From Nitrospira sp. (GTDB lineage Bacteria; Nitrospirota; Nitrospiria; Nitrospirales; Nitrospiraceae), in assembly GCA_019636815.1 (NCBI GenBank), contig JAHBWT010000032.1, forward strand, positions 1 through 41,971: a stretch of 41,971 nucleotides of DNA, given 5' to 3'. Position numbers and translations under genes: made by a program. Positions within the stretch are counted from its first letter, which is position 1; every line of letters starts with the position of its first letter. Positions 34,259 to 41,692 of the stretch are shown piece after piece. Below the pieces are notes generated by a model that saw only the letters and a program-made list of their open reading frames with translations, made no database searches and was not told the origin of the DNA.

Positions 34259-35416
34259 ATGGATACCCGCGGTATCATCCTGGAGCGCATCGCTCGGCTC
34301 GCCGTGATGGGTACGCTCCATTTGTGCGGCATCTGTACCATCCTACCGGTCGGAGCCGGGGCTTCAGTCGAGCATCATTCCCACGAGTTGGACCGCGACG
34401 ACGAGGCCGACGATACTATTGAGGCACGGCAGGATGCGGGTCGAAGGCTGGAATGGCGCAGCTCAGAATTCCATCCGGAAGAAAGGGACTCCCACCTCCA
34501 CGTACAGTTGCTCGCGATCAATGATTTTCACGGCCAACTCTCGGAAGGTCGGCTCGTGGCGAACCGTCCGGTCGGAGGAGCGGCGGTACTGGCCGCCTAT
34601 CTCCACGCCGCGCAGCACGACCCGAAAGACCGAGACTTATCGGACCGAACCTTCATCGTCCATGCGGGCGATCATGTCGGGGCCACACCTCCTGAATCGG
34701 CGCTTCTCCAGGATGAGCCATCGATCGGGTTCTTGAATCTTTTGGCCAATCGGTATTGCCGTTACGAAGATCGCCGGGAGGATCGTGATCGTCGGAGAGG
34801 GTGGGAAGATGATGAGGCACAAGAGGACCGCCGCGATCGTCGCATGCATCCGAAGTGCAATCTCGTAGGCACTCCGGGCAATCACGAGTTCGACGAAGGC
34901 AAAGACGAACTTTTTCGACTTCTGAACGGCGGAAATCACGCGTCCGGTCCTTTTCTGGAGAATCCCTATCGTGGCGCGCGATATCCGACCGTCTCCTCCA
35001 ACGTCGTCGATCAGAAAACGGGCAAACCGATTCTGCCGCCGTTCGGCAACAGCCTGGTGCGCATGGAGCTGACCGGCCAGCAGATCTTCGCCCTGCTCAA
35101 TCAACAGTGGGCCAATCAGTCGTCCACCCGTATTCTGAAAACATCCGGCCTGACGTACACCTGGGATAATAACCGGCCGATCGGCGATCGCATCGTCGAG
35201 GTGCTGCGTAACGGATCGCCGATCGACCGGCAAGCAACCTTTTCCGTGACCGTGAATAGTTTCATGGCAGCGGGCGGGGACAATTTCACGGTACTGCTGC
35301 AAGGGAAAAACCAAGTGGGCGGACCGTTGGATCTGGACGCGCTGATCACCTACATCCAAACCCTGCCCCAGCCGTTTTCTGCCGCCATCGAGGGACGGAT
35401 CATCAGGCTCAACTGA
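34259..35416 (+). CDS. 5'-nucleotidase-like metallophosphoesterase with large internal deletion
   Basis: A 385-residue exported protein related to UshA/5'-nucleotidases, which are normally about 530-600 residues. A signal-like hydrophobic N-terminus is followed by metal-binding block I AINDFHGQLSEG (D89, H91), block II HAGDHVGATPP (D138) and block III GTPGNHEFDEG (N208, H209). The metallophosphatase domain stops at TGKPILPPF (about residue 262). It passes directly into the C-terminal substrate-binding domain, GNSLVRMELTGQQIFALLNQ. The expected second half of the catalytic domain, with its histidine motifs (such as GHTH), is absent. An Arg/Asp-rich insertion lies at about 169-197. The frame stays open, so a protein could be made, but activity is doubtful. 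The start is uncertain (weak ribosome site). Confidence 0.78.
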   Translation: MDTRGIILERIARLAVMGTLHLCGICTILPVGAGASVEHHSHELDRDDEADDTIEARQDAGRRLEWRSSEFHPEERDSHLHVQLLAINDFHGQLSEGRLVANRPVGGAAVLAAYLHAAQHDPKDRDLSDRTFIVHAGDHVGATPPESALLQDEPSIGFLNLLANRYCRYEDRREDRDRRRGWEDDEAQEDRRDRRMHPKCNLVGTPGNHEFDEGKDELFRLLNGGNHASGPFLENPYRGARYPTVSSNVVDQKTGKPILPPFGNSLVRMELTGQQIFALLNQQWANQSSTRILKTSGLTYTWDNNRPIGDRIVEVLRNGSPIDRQATFSVTVNSFMAAGGDNFTVLLQGKNQVGGPLDLDALITYIQTLPQPFSAAIEGRIIRLN

Positions 35417-35443
35417 CGAAGGGATGCTGTGGAGAGGACGCGC

Positions 35444-35809
35444 TCAGTGGTCGAAATGAAACTGTCCCAAGACGGCATGGTGCAGCTCGTGCCCACAGAC
35501 TTCGAAATCCATTTTGGGACAATAGATGGTCCGGGTACGAAAATCATAAAACCCGAGTACGACTTCTTCGCGCTTCTGAGTTTCCAGTACAAGGCGAGGC
35601 GTCATCATGAAGGCCGATTTGCCGGTGACCTCCTCCCACTTGGCCTGTATTTGCGGCGCGTCGAGAAAGACCACCCGAAGGGACGGCAGTTCATACTCTT
35701 CACCGGATGGAGGCTGGCCCGTCATACAACCGGAGAGGGCCAACAGCGCAATCCCGCCCCCGAGAATTTGCGAACCCCATCGTCGAATCGGATTGTAAAC
35801 CACCGGCAT
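35444..35809 (-). CDS. Small lipoprotein with HELHH motif
   Basis: A 121-residue lipoprotein. The signal sequence has lipobox LSGC near residue 28. Near the C-terminus is CGHELHHAVLGQFH, an HExxH-type zinc-binding motif preceded by a cysteine, which suggests a small metalloprotease-like or metal-binding protein. No third ligand helix or glutamate region follows because the protein ends seven residues later, so catalysis is uncertain. I prefer the ATG at 35809 (GGGAG about 10 nt upstream). A GTG at 35821 is the alternative. It converges on the 5'-nucleotidase-like gene, with 27 bp between stops. Confidence 0.65.
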   Translation of the reverse strand: MPVVYNPIRRWGSQILGGGIALLALSGCMTGQPPSGEEYELPSLRVVFLDAPQIQAKWEEVTGKSAFMMTPRLVLETQKREEVVLGFYDFRTRTIYCPKMDFEVCGHELHHAVLGQFHFDH

Positions 35810-36197
35810 TGTGGCAAACACTCCCAGCGACTGAACGATCGGCGGCGGCCATCGACCTGAGCGCAGCAGACAGCCGCCCGTGGCGGACCTGCACCGACGG
35901 AAAATACTAAGCGTAGCAGGGGTTTACGGACCGTCAAGCGGCGGTCACGGACGCGGGGAATCTGCATATCGATAAGAGCGGTGCACATCCCACCGCGTCC
36001 GTTAGCGGACTGAGGAAGCGAACAGAGACTCATCACCTGCGCTAAAACCAGCCGGCTTATTCACAGAAAACTTGCACATTCATAATCTAGCCGTAACATA
36101 TCTTCTGTAGGTCTAGATGGAGTCTGTACGGACCTATCGGCAGGCCGAAAAGCCAGGTAACGTAGATCGGGCGCTTAAGATTTTTGGGGAGACAGTT
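35810..36197. other. Divergent gap between the HELHH lipoprotein and the 31-residue peptide
   Basis: 388 bp. The right part contains a Pho-box-like promoter candidate (36079-36113) for the small plus-strand peptide. The left part, upstream of the lipoprotein on the minus strand, shows no promoter I can name. No further gene is supported. Confidence 0.45.
36079..36113 (+). promoter_or_regulatory. Pho-box-like promoter candidate before the 31-residue peptide
   Basis: Units TTCATAA (36079-36085) and GCCGTAA (36090-36096) are 11 bp apart. They are followed by exactly 11 nt and TAGGTC (36108-36113) in the -10 position. This is the same geometry as at the pstS and regulator promoters, though the -10 is weaker. 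Inferred to drive the small gene at 36198. Confidence 0.42.
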
Positions 36198-36293
36198 ATG
36201 CTGACGATGATCGTCGAAATGGTCGTGCTCAGCGCCGTCGTTGTAGGCTTACTGCATGCGGCGCTTCACCCTAAGCCTACGGATGGCGAATAA
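36198..36293 (+). CDS. 31-residue single-helix membrane peptide
   Basis: A very short gene: ATG at 36198 with GGGGAG 6 nt upstream, 31 codons, stop TAA. The peptide has one hydrophobic helix (IVEMVVLSAVVVGLLHAALH) and a polar end HPKPTDGE. The end faintly recalls KdpF-type subunits, but no kdpA follows, so I give no function. Support comes from the strong ribosome site, the membrane-helix composition and a Pho-box-like promoter upstream. Confidence 0.5.
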   Translation: MLTMIVEMVVLSAVVVGLLHAALHPKPTDGE

Positions 36294-36433
36294 ACGCCAA
36301 CCCATTACCGGTTCCAGCGGCGGGAAGAGAACCTTAGCCCGGAGCGACAGCAACGCGTGGAGACACACCAGAGGATGTGCGAACTCGTCCGGCTCAGCTC
36401 ATGCTGTCGTAGCGGGGATTCCCTTTCAGGCGA

Positions 36434-36706
36434 TCACACGAAATTCTCTTCCGTTACAGCCACTTCTGCCTTTGCTTCGATGATAAGACCGGACTTGGCA
36501 TCCACATGGATCTTGACTCGCTCACCGTTTCGTACCATTTTGACTCGCCAGGTGACCCTCTCATCGACTTCCTTGAGCCTCATATCGAAAATCGTCCCTC
36601 CAATGTGAGACACGGCGGCGATCGCCTGATCGATGGACACAGTCGCATCGTTTACAAGCCCAACGGTTCGCTTTATTTTCATCATCCGGTTGTAATTGGA
36701 TTTCAT
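36434..36706 (-). CDS. PepSY-domain protein without signal peptide
   Basis: A 90-residue protein, almost all a PepSY domain: VSIDQAIAAVSHIGGTIFDM, then VTWRVKMVRNGERVKIHVDA and GLIIEAKAE. The start at 36706 is set by AAGGAG 7 nt before ATG; an upstream open frame to 36826 is not supported. PepSY proteins are usually exported and are thought to bind or inhibit peptidases or sense the envelope. This one begins MKSNYNRMMKIKRTV with no hydrophobic signal, so it appears to be cytoplasmic. Function unknown. Confidence 0.72.
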   Translation of the reverse strand: MKSNYNRMMKIKRTVGLVNDATVSIDQAIAAVSHIGGTIFDMRLKEVDERVTWRVKMVRNGERVKIHVDAKSGLIIEAKAEVAVTEENFV

Positions 36707-36812
36707 CGGCACACTCCTTGTTTTAGGATCTTGCCTGAGCGATGACGAAGGAGTGTAGTATGCCGGAGATACGTAGGTCCAGAGGCAACACCTATGGGAC
36801 GCGTATTCTCTC

Positions 36813-37025
36813 TCAAGAGGCGTCATGCATCACCGACAGTTTGTTGCTTCCGTTCGATCGCGCCTCACCAGCGAGCCGCGCGCGGTCGCTCCACCGGTCA
36901 GGTCTCATGACCATACCGAGACTGAAGATGGCAACGATGATCAGGAAGAAGGCCGGTGACGCAAGGAGAATGAATCCTGCGCGGAGCTCGGCAACTATGA
37001 TGTTGTTCTCCCTGATTTGTGACAT
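36813..37025 (-). CDS. Possible small membrane protein
   Basis: A 70-residue frame with one clear membrane helix (GFILLASPAFFLIIVAIFSL, residues ~17-36), preceded by a polar N-terminus and followed by a basic, polar tail. AGGG lies close to the ATG. The helix makes it a plausible single-pass protein, but there is no family match and coding is not certain. It lies upstream of the PepSY gene on the same strand. Confidence 0.4.
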   Translation of the reverse strand: MSQIRENNIIVAELRAGFILLASPAFFLIIVAIFSLGMVMRPDRWSDRARLAGEARSNGSNKLSVMHDAS

Positions 37026-37214
37026 GGCCCTACGGTCATGTTCGACATCCTACGCCCTCTGTATCACTGGCTCATTGCCGAATCGTTACCGCCCGATAAC
37101 CTCTTCCGGGCTCTTCTCTCTTTACCGGCTCGTAACCCCAGGCTGATGCCGGCGCAATGCCCTTGGAGTACGCTCACCAGAAAGAGCACCGTGCCAAACA
37201 AAGGAGGATACAAC

Positions 37215-37487
37215 ATGGCGACAATCGGCAGCCTAATGGGAGAAGAGCTCGTCACGGTTGATGCGGGCACCTCGGTCGTCGAAGCGGCCAAGTTGATGAA
37301 AGCGCGTAACGTCACACGCGTTCTGGTGGCCAGTCAATCTCAGATCATCGGCATCGTGACGGAATCGGATGTCGTGAAAAAATTTGTAGGCGCCGAGAAG
37401 GCGATCTATTTCGTCCCCGTGGAAGAGATCATGAGCAGTCAATTACCGATCGACATCACCGACCGAGTCTACGCCCGGAGTTTGTAG
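37215..37487 (+). CDS. CBS-domain protein, apparently C-terminally truncated
   Basis: A 90-residue product with one complete CBS motif: IGSLMGEELVTVDAGTSVVE, VTRVLVASQSQIIGIVTESD and VVKKFVG. A second motif then begins (VEEIMSSQLPIDITDRVY) but breaks off as ARSL and stop. Related proteins have about 140 residues with a CBS pair. The last codons overlap (19 bp) the 3' end of the convergent regulator gene, so the loss of the second CBS half may have come from a rearrangement at this junction. The start is certain: AAAGGAGG before ATG at 37215. CBS pairs bind adenosyl ligands; with half a pair the product may dimerise or be nonfunctional. Confidence 0.7.
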   Translation: MATIGSLMGEELVTVDAGTSVVEAAKLMKARNVTRVLVASQSQIIGIVTESDVVKKFVGAEKAIYFVPVEEIMSSQLPIDITDRVYARSL

Positions 37488-38173
37488 CCGACCCCTCGAA
37501 CCGTCACGATGAGTCTCGGCTCGGCGGCATCGATCTCGATTTTCTGGCGGAGCGAGTGGATATGCACATCCAAGGCATGTTCTTCCAGTGCATAGCCCTC
37601 ACCCCACACACGGTTGAGCATTTCCTGGCGGGAGAAGACGCGGCCCGGTGCTTCCATGAATTGCTGAAGAACTTGGAACTCCTTCGGCGTCAATTCGACC
37701 TTTTGCCCGCCGACCGTGACTTCATGGCGGTCGAGATCCATATGGACATTTCTTGCACGGAAGTGTCTCTGGAGTTGGACCGTCGGGACACAGCGCCGCA
37801 AGATGGCCCGCACACGGGCGACGACTTCACGAGGAGTCTGATTGCACAACACGAGATCGATCTCATGATCATAATCTTGCAGCCATTCCTCGTCCCGGCA
37901 ATGTCCGCTCCCGTTTACCACGGCCACGATCGGAACCATCACCGAGGTTCGCAGGTGACGCAAGACAGCGGCGATTCCGTCCTGTCGCTCGATGATGATG
38001 AGCGAAGGCGCCGACTCCTTCACGGCCGCGTATGCGGCCGTTTCGGTAGACACCAATGAGACTCGGTACCCGTTTGCGACAAAGATCTTCTCGAGCGATT
38101 GGGCGAACGACGCTGATTGCACGAAGATGAGGATGGATTCTTGAGCGCCGGTTATGTAGGGTGAGTTCAACAT
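37469..38173 (-). CDS. Atypical (aspartate-less) OmpR/PhoB-family response regulator
   Basis: A 234-residue regulator with an intact winged-helix DNA-binding domain (VELTPKEFQVLQQFMEAPGR, then EEHALDVHIHSLRQKIEID and VTVRGVGYKLRA). Its receiver is degenerate. The phospho-acceptor position reads PSLIIIERQDG with Glu62 in place of Asp. The N-terminal acidic pair is missing (SILIFVQSASF). The conserved lysine is replaced (LVLCNQTPREVV). It therefore cannot be phosphorylated in the normal way, and the Glu may mimic the active state. There is no partner kinase. A Pho-box-like promoter lies directly upstream, giving a leader of about 15 nt without a good ribosome site. It converges on the truncated CBS gene. 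Confidence 0.85.
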   Translation of the reverse strand: MLNSPYITGAQESILIFVQSASFAQSLEKIFVANGYRVSLVSTETAAYAAVKESAPSLIIIERQDGIAAVLRHLRTSVMVPIVAVVNGSGHCRDEEWLQDYDHEIDLVLCNQTPREVVARVRAILRRCVPTVQLQRHFRARNVHMDLDRHEVTVGGQKVELTPKEFQVLQQFMEAPGRVFSRQEMLNRVWGEGYALEEHALDVHIHSLRQKIEIDAAEPRLIVTVRGVGYKLRA

Positions 38174-38194
38174 CGGGGGGCCATCGTATTCAAA

Positions 38195-38240
38195 AAGATA
38201 AAAACTGGTCCTTAGAGTGGTGTAAAATTTACGTTAACAC
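38195..38240 (-). promoter_or_regulatory. Pho-box-like promoter of the atypical regulator
   Basis: Minus-strand units GTGTTAA, AATTTTA and ACTCTAA are spaced 11 bp apart (38212-38240). They are followed by exactly 11 nt (GGACCAGTTTT) and TATCTT (38195-38200) as -10. The geometry is identical to that of pstS on the other side of the same intergenic region. This suggests phosphate control or autoregulation. Confidence 0.62.
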
Positions 38241-38283
38241 ATCCGTCGCTCACTCCTCCATCGAGCGAGTGGTCGAATCGCTT

Positions 38284-38340
38284 GAGTTAACCCATGGTTA
38301 ACAATCCGTTGATCCTTTCGTAATACTCCGCATTTAGACT
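38284..38340 (+). promoter_or_regulatory. Pho-box-like promoter of pstS
   Basis: Four 7-bp units lie at 11-bp steps: GAGTTAA (38284-38290), TGGTTAA (38295-38301), CCGTTGA (38306-38312) and TTCGTAA (38317-38323). An 11-nt spacer and the -10 TAGACT (38335-38340) follow. The gene starts 65 nt further. This is the clearest of the Pho-box-like sites in the window. Confidence 0.72.
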
Positions 38341-38404
38341 CATAGGCTCACGAGATGAATGGGATTCTCGAGGTATAGGTAAGTTATAGTAGGGGAGGTC
38401 GGCC

Positions 38405-39448
38405 ATGACGTTTTCTCGATTGGTCTTTACCTTTTATCTGGCTGCCACAGTTGTACACGTGTCGGTCCCTTCCATGAATTGGGGCCAAGTCCTCCTGGCT
38501 CCGGATCCGGATGTCCCTTCCTACGTCTCTCCGGACCATGTATCCGGCAAACTGACCATATCCGCTCCTGAAACGATGAAGCCCTTGGTTGGCGCCTGGG
38601 TCGAGGAGTTGGTTCGGCGCCATCCGGACCTGAACCTGACGATGGTGAGAGAGGGGTCGGATACCGGCTTCGCCGCGCTGCTGGAGCACCGGTCGGAGAT
38701 CGCCGCCATGCCTCGCCGCGTCACCGCCGACGAGATCGCCGAGTTCGTCAAGGAGTATGGGTATGAACCGACGGAAATTCCGGTGGCGGGTGACGCCCTG
38801 GCGATCTTCGTTCACAAGGACAATCCCGTGACCGGCCTCTCCCTCGACGAGCTGGATTCGATGTTCTGTGAAGAACGCAGGCGAGGGCTGAAATATATCG
38901 TAGACTCGTGGGGGTTGGTCGGAGTGATGGATGAATGGTTCGAAGCGCCGGTGCAGTTGCACGGGAAGAACGGCAAGTCGCGCTACAGTTATTTCTTCCG
39001 CGAAGAGGTCTGCAAAGGCGGGACATTTCGCCTCCAGCTGACCGACGCCCAGGGTCCGGCCTCCGTCGTGCTGGATGTGGAGACAGATCCGAAGGGCATT
39101 GGATTCAGCGCCATCGGATACGGAACATCCATGGTGAAACCGGTCCCCATTGCCTTGGTGAAAGGCGGGAGATATATCGAACCATCCATACAGACCGTGA
39201 TGGACGGCTCGTACCCCTTGCGGCGAAACTTGTACCTCTATGCCGCCAAGCCGCCCAAGGCGGAAGCCACCACGGCCACGATAGAACTCATCCGTTACAT
39301 CCTGAGCCGGCAAGGCCAACAAGAGGCTCTCGATCTCGGATATTTGCCGCTGCCTTCGGACCAAATCACGCGCCTCATATCGAAGTGGTCCAAGCAGCCC
39401 ACCCGGGCGGCCCGACTGGAGACCCCGAATCGCCCTGTGATCGAATAA
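38405..39448 (+). CDS. PstS-like periplasmic phosphate-binding protein
   Basis: A 347-residue substrate-binding protein of the PstS type. A hydrophobic N-terminus (LVFTFYLAATVVHVSVP) acts as export signal. The body has KLTISAPETMKPLVGAWVEE, VREGSDTGFAALLEHRSEIA and AIFVHKDNPVTGLSLDELDS, the usual PstS segments, and ends with ELIRYILSRQGQQEALDLGY. GGGGAGG lies 6 nt before ATG. No pstC, pstA or pstB is in the window, so this copy stands alone with a lipoprotein gene 29 nt downstream. It may capture phosphate for a transporter encoded elsewhere or act as a sensor. Its promoter is Pho-box-like. Confidence 0.88.
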   Translation: MTFSRLVFTFYLAATVVHVSVPSMNWGQVLLAPDPDVPSYVSPDHVSGKLTISAPETMKPLVGAWVEELVRRHPDLNLTMVREGSDTGFAALLEHRSEIAAMPRRVTADEIAEFVKEYGYEPTEIPVAGDALAIFVHKDNPVTGLSLDELDSMFCEERRRGLKYIVDSWGLVGVMDEWFEAPVQLHGKNGKSRYSYFFREEVCKGGTFRLQLTDAQGPASVVLDVETDPKGIGFSAIGYGTSMVKPVPIALVKGGRYIEPSIQTVMDGSYPLRRNLYLYAAKPPKAEATTATIELIRYILSRQGQQEALDLGYLPLPSDQITRLISKWSKQPTRAARLETPNRPVIE

Positions 39449-39477
39449 CCCGAGATCGTGAAGGCCGTATCCATGCT

Positions 39478-40191
39478 ATGAACCGATCATGTGTCCGGGC
39501 GTGCCGCCAAGGGCTCATCCTTTCGTTCACGGCGCTCATCGCATGCGCACCCCAGCAGTTTACGACCCTCACGGTCTATGAAAGCCCGCACGCGTTCGTC
39601 CGCCTGGAAGTCGACCGCAATCTTGCCCATAAAACGGGCCACAGCCACCCGTCGGACATCTCCCCGGAACAGATGGCGGCGATTTTGAACGGGCTCGTCT
39701 TCGAAGAACCGGCAACGAGACTGCCGTTGTACGATGACCTCAGCCGGCCGAGGCGGCATCCGGCCTTGACGGAGCCTGAAGTTGCGCTGCTCGCTCCATT
39801 GCTGGCGGACGCCCTGAAGAAAGCGGGCCCGGCGGAGATCGTGACGTTCTATTCTTCCACTTCCCGTTCAGGCGGCCAGCGTCTCGTCACGTCGGGGGGC
39901 CTCTTCGTGGAACAGGACGATCTCCACCTCCTCCTCGCCAACTACCGATCGCCCACGAACTTCTTCCCCGATCCCGGCGTTGCCGACACGATGGATGAGC
40001 GGCTCACGCCGCTTCGCTCGATCGCGCCCCAGGTGGGGCGGTTGGAGTTCGAGCCCCGCAGTTGGGCGGGAACGCCGACCAGAGGGACATTCTCGGCGTG
40101 GCTGCAACCGAAGCGGCGCGAGATCATCGTGCGTTACAAGCTCGTCCAGCCGCCTCCCCTCAACCAATCATCGCCGACCGCCACGCCATAA
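39478..40191 (+). CDS. Lipoprotein of unknown function, cotranscribed with pstS
   Basis: A 237-residue lipoprotein: MNRSCVRACRQGLILSFTAL leads to lipobox LIAC (about residue 23). The mature part starts with a beta-like segment (FTTLTVYESPHAFVRLEVDR) and has HPSDISPEQMAAILNGLVF, later IVTFYSSTSRSGGQRLVTSG. I do not recognise a family. It follows the PstS-like gene by 29 nt and so is probably in its operon; a role in the phosphate-limited envelope is likely. The open frame extends upstream into pstS but only the start at 39478 gives a signal peptide. The ribosome site is weak. Confidence 0.7.
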   Translation: MNRSCVRACRQGLILSFTALIACAPQQFTTLTVYESPHAFVRLEVDRNLAHKTGHSHPSDISPEQMAAILNGLVFEEPATRLPLYDDLSRPRRHPALTEPEVALLAPLLADALKKAGPAEIVTFYSSTSRSGGQRLVTSGGLFVEQDDLHLLLANYRSPTNFFPDPGVADTMDERLTPLRSIAPQVGRLEFEPRSWAGTPTRGTFSAWLQPKRREIIVRYKLVQPPPLNQSSPTATP

Positions 40192-40224
40192 GGCGCCCGG
40201 CGGAGACCGGAAGAAGAGCGCCAC

Positions 40225-41658
40225 CTAGAAATTCCATTGCAGCTGAAATCGAAGCAGGCTCCCGCTGTGGAGTTGATAGGGCGTTTGAAGACAGGGACCG
40301 AAACCGCTGCCGGCGACGCCGCAGGCACCGGGCGGATTTCCGGCAGGGAAGAAGGCTGAATCGGGCGTATTCCGCTGGGCCCAGCTGTAGGAGACGGTGA
40401 ACTCGATCGCCCGGTTCAGCTGGTATTCCACGCCGAGTTCCCATTCCCGGACGGAATTGCGCGGCGCATTCAACTCCGACTTCCGTCCGCCGAAGTATTC
40501 CTGCACTCGGAAGAACGGAATAATGCTCTGGCAGAACGTATCGCACTGATACTTATAGAAGACCTGCACATAGCCCCCGCGCAGGCTCCCCAGCACGACC
40601 TCGGTTCGATCCTGATTCAACTCCGGCCCTCTCCCGATCATGTACTCGGCCTGAAACCCGAAGGGCTGCGGGAACAGCGTCACGGACCACGCAATCCGTT
40701 CATCGAGATAGTTTCCGTCGTTCGTCACCCGGGGGACGAAGGCTTGCCCGAGGACGATCGGGAGGGTCGGAACAACGGGCGCCGTGGCGACGTTGTACTG
40801 TCCGCGGTAGGCATCCATCCCTATCTGCACGATCTGTCCGTTCGGGAACTCATAGGGATAGGCGGCATGGAACACGATATGTTTGTCCTTATTGCGGTCG
40901 CGCACATTGACGCCTTGCCCGTTATAGACTCCGATACCGAGCATGCCGTAATCGCCCGCGCCTTTGAGCCCGCTGTCGACCAGCCGGCGAAAGCGTTCCC
41001 GCACGTGCGTCGGCGCATAGTAGAGAAAGACGCCGAGATCACGTTTGTTCGGCGTTGCGCTGTCGAGGGCGTCGCTTCGATCGAAGGCGATGCGGTTCGG
41101 AGTGGACTGCATGTTGTCGAACCCGAAGGGGATCGGGGAAAGCCCCAGCCGGACACGCCATTCTTTGTTTTGCGTAAGAAACAGATCCGTATAGAAATCC
41201 CGCAGCGCCACCACTTGCTCCGCTCCGCCGACCAAACCCGCAAACTCCGGCTGGATATAGATGAATACCCGGTCATGAGGCTGCCCGCTCAAAATCAGGC
41301 GCGCGAAACGGAGAAAGAATTCGTTGTTGCCGGCGATGGAACGATCGCCCAGGTTGTTGGTAAGAAAATCGTTGTCGATCGTATGATTGTACCGGAACTG
41401 CGCAACCCCTCGAATGTTGATCTTTTCATACCAGCGGGCGCGGACCGGCACGTCTCCGACTCCTCGGGATTCCTCAAACTGCTTGGCCTGCCGTTTCTCC
41501 TCATCGGCCTTCAAGCGAATCCATTGTTCGGTCGTGATTTGTTTGTTTTCCAGCAGGACGTCCTCCAGCTTGCTGGCCCATGAAGTCGATGCCCACGAGC
41601 AGAGCAAGCCGACAATCGCACCGCAACTCCAAACCCACCTGATAATCGCCGTTTTCAT
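40225..41658 (-). CDS. Phosphate-selective porin (OprO/OprP-like)
   Basis: A 477-residue outer-membrane porin. A signal peptide (IVGLLCSWASTSWA) precedes a short helical segment (KLEDVLLENKQITTEQWIRL), a feature of OprP/OprO-type porins. A long beta-strand-rich part ends LRFQLQWNF with terminal phenylalanine, the outer-membrane assembly signal. Matching blocks are FLRFARLILSGQPHDRVFIY and LRDFYTDLFLTQNKEWRVRL. The start at 41658 is fixed by GGGGGGAG 2 nt before ATG; a longer frame to 41679 is less likely. A Pho-box-like promoter is directly upstream. Anion selectivity is inferred from family and context. Confidence 0.88.
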   Translation of the reverse strand: MKTAIIRWVWSCGAIVGLLCSWASTSWASKLEDVLLENKQITTEQWIRLKADEEKRQAKQFEESRGVGDVPVRARWYEKINIRGVAQFRYNHTIDNDFLTNNLGDRSIAGNNEFFLRFARLILSGQPHDRVFIYIQPEFAGLVGGAEQVVALRDFYTDLFLTQNKEWRVRLGLSPIPFGFDNMQSTPNRIAFDRSDALDSATPNKRDLGVFLYYAPTHVRERFRRLVDSGLKGAGDYGMLGIGVYNGQGVNVRDRNKDKHIVFHAAYPYEFPNGQIVQIGMDAYRGQYNVATAPVVPTLPIVLGQAFVPRVTNDGNYLDERIAWSVTLFPQPFGFQAEYMIGRGPELNQDRTEVVLGSLRGGYVQVFYKYQCDTFCQSIIPFFRVQEYFGGRKSELNAPRNSVREWELGVEYQLNRAIEFTVSYSWAQRNTPDSAFFPAGNPPGACGVAGSGFGPCLQTPYQLHSGSLLRFQLQWNF

Positions 41659-41692
41659 TTCTCCCCCCTGTACGGACATTCGCGCCCGGGGG

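Noticed and set aside
36198..36293. KdpF identity for the 31-residue peptide
   Set aside because: The length and single helix fit, but no kdpA follows and the sequence similarity is too slight.
38384..39364. 326-codon minus-strand frame opposite the PstS-like gene
   Set aside because: It is a shadow of a gene with clear PstS features and promoter. The translation has no recognisable domain.
40192..40224. Bidirectional terminator between the lipoprotein and the porin
   Set aside because: Only a 5-bp GGCGC/GCGCC stem is present with no T tract, which is too weak to claim.
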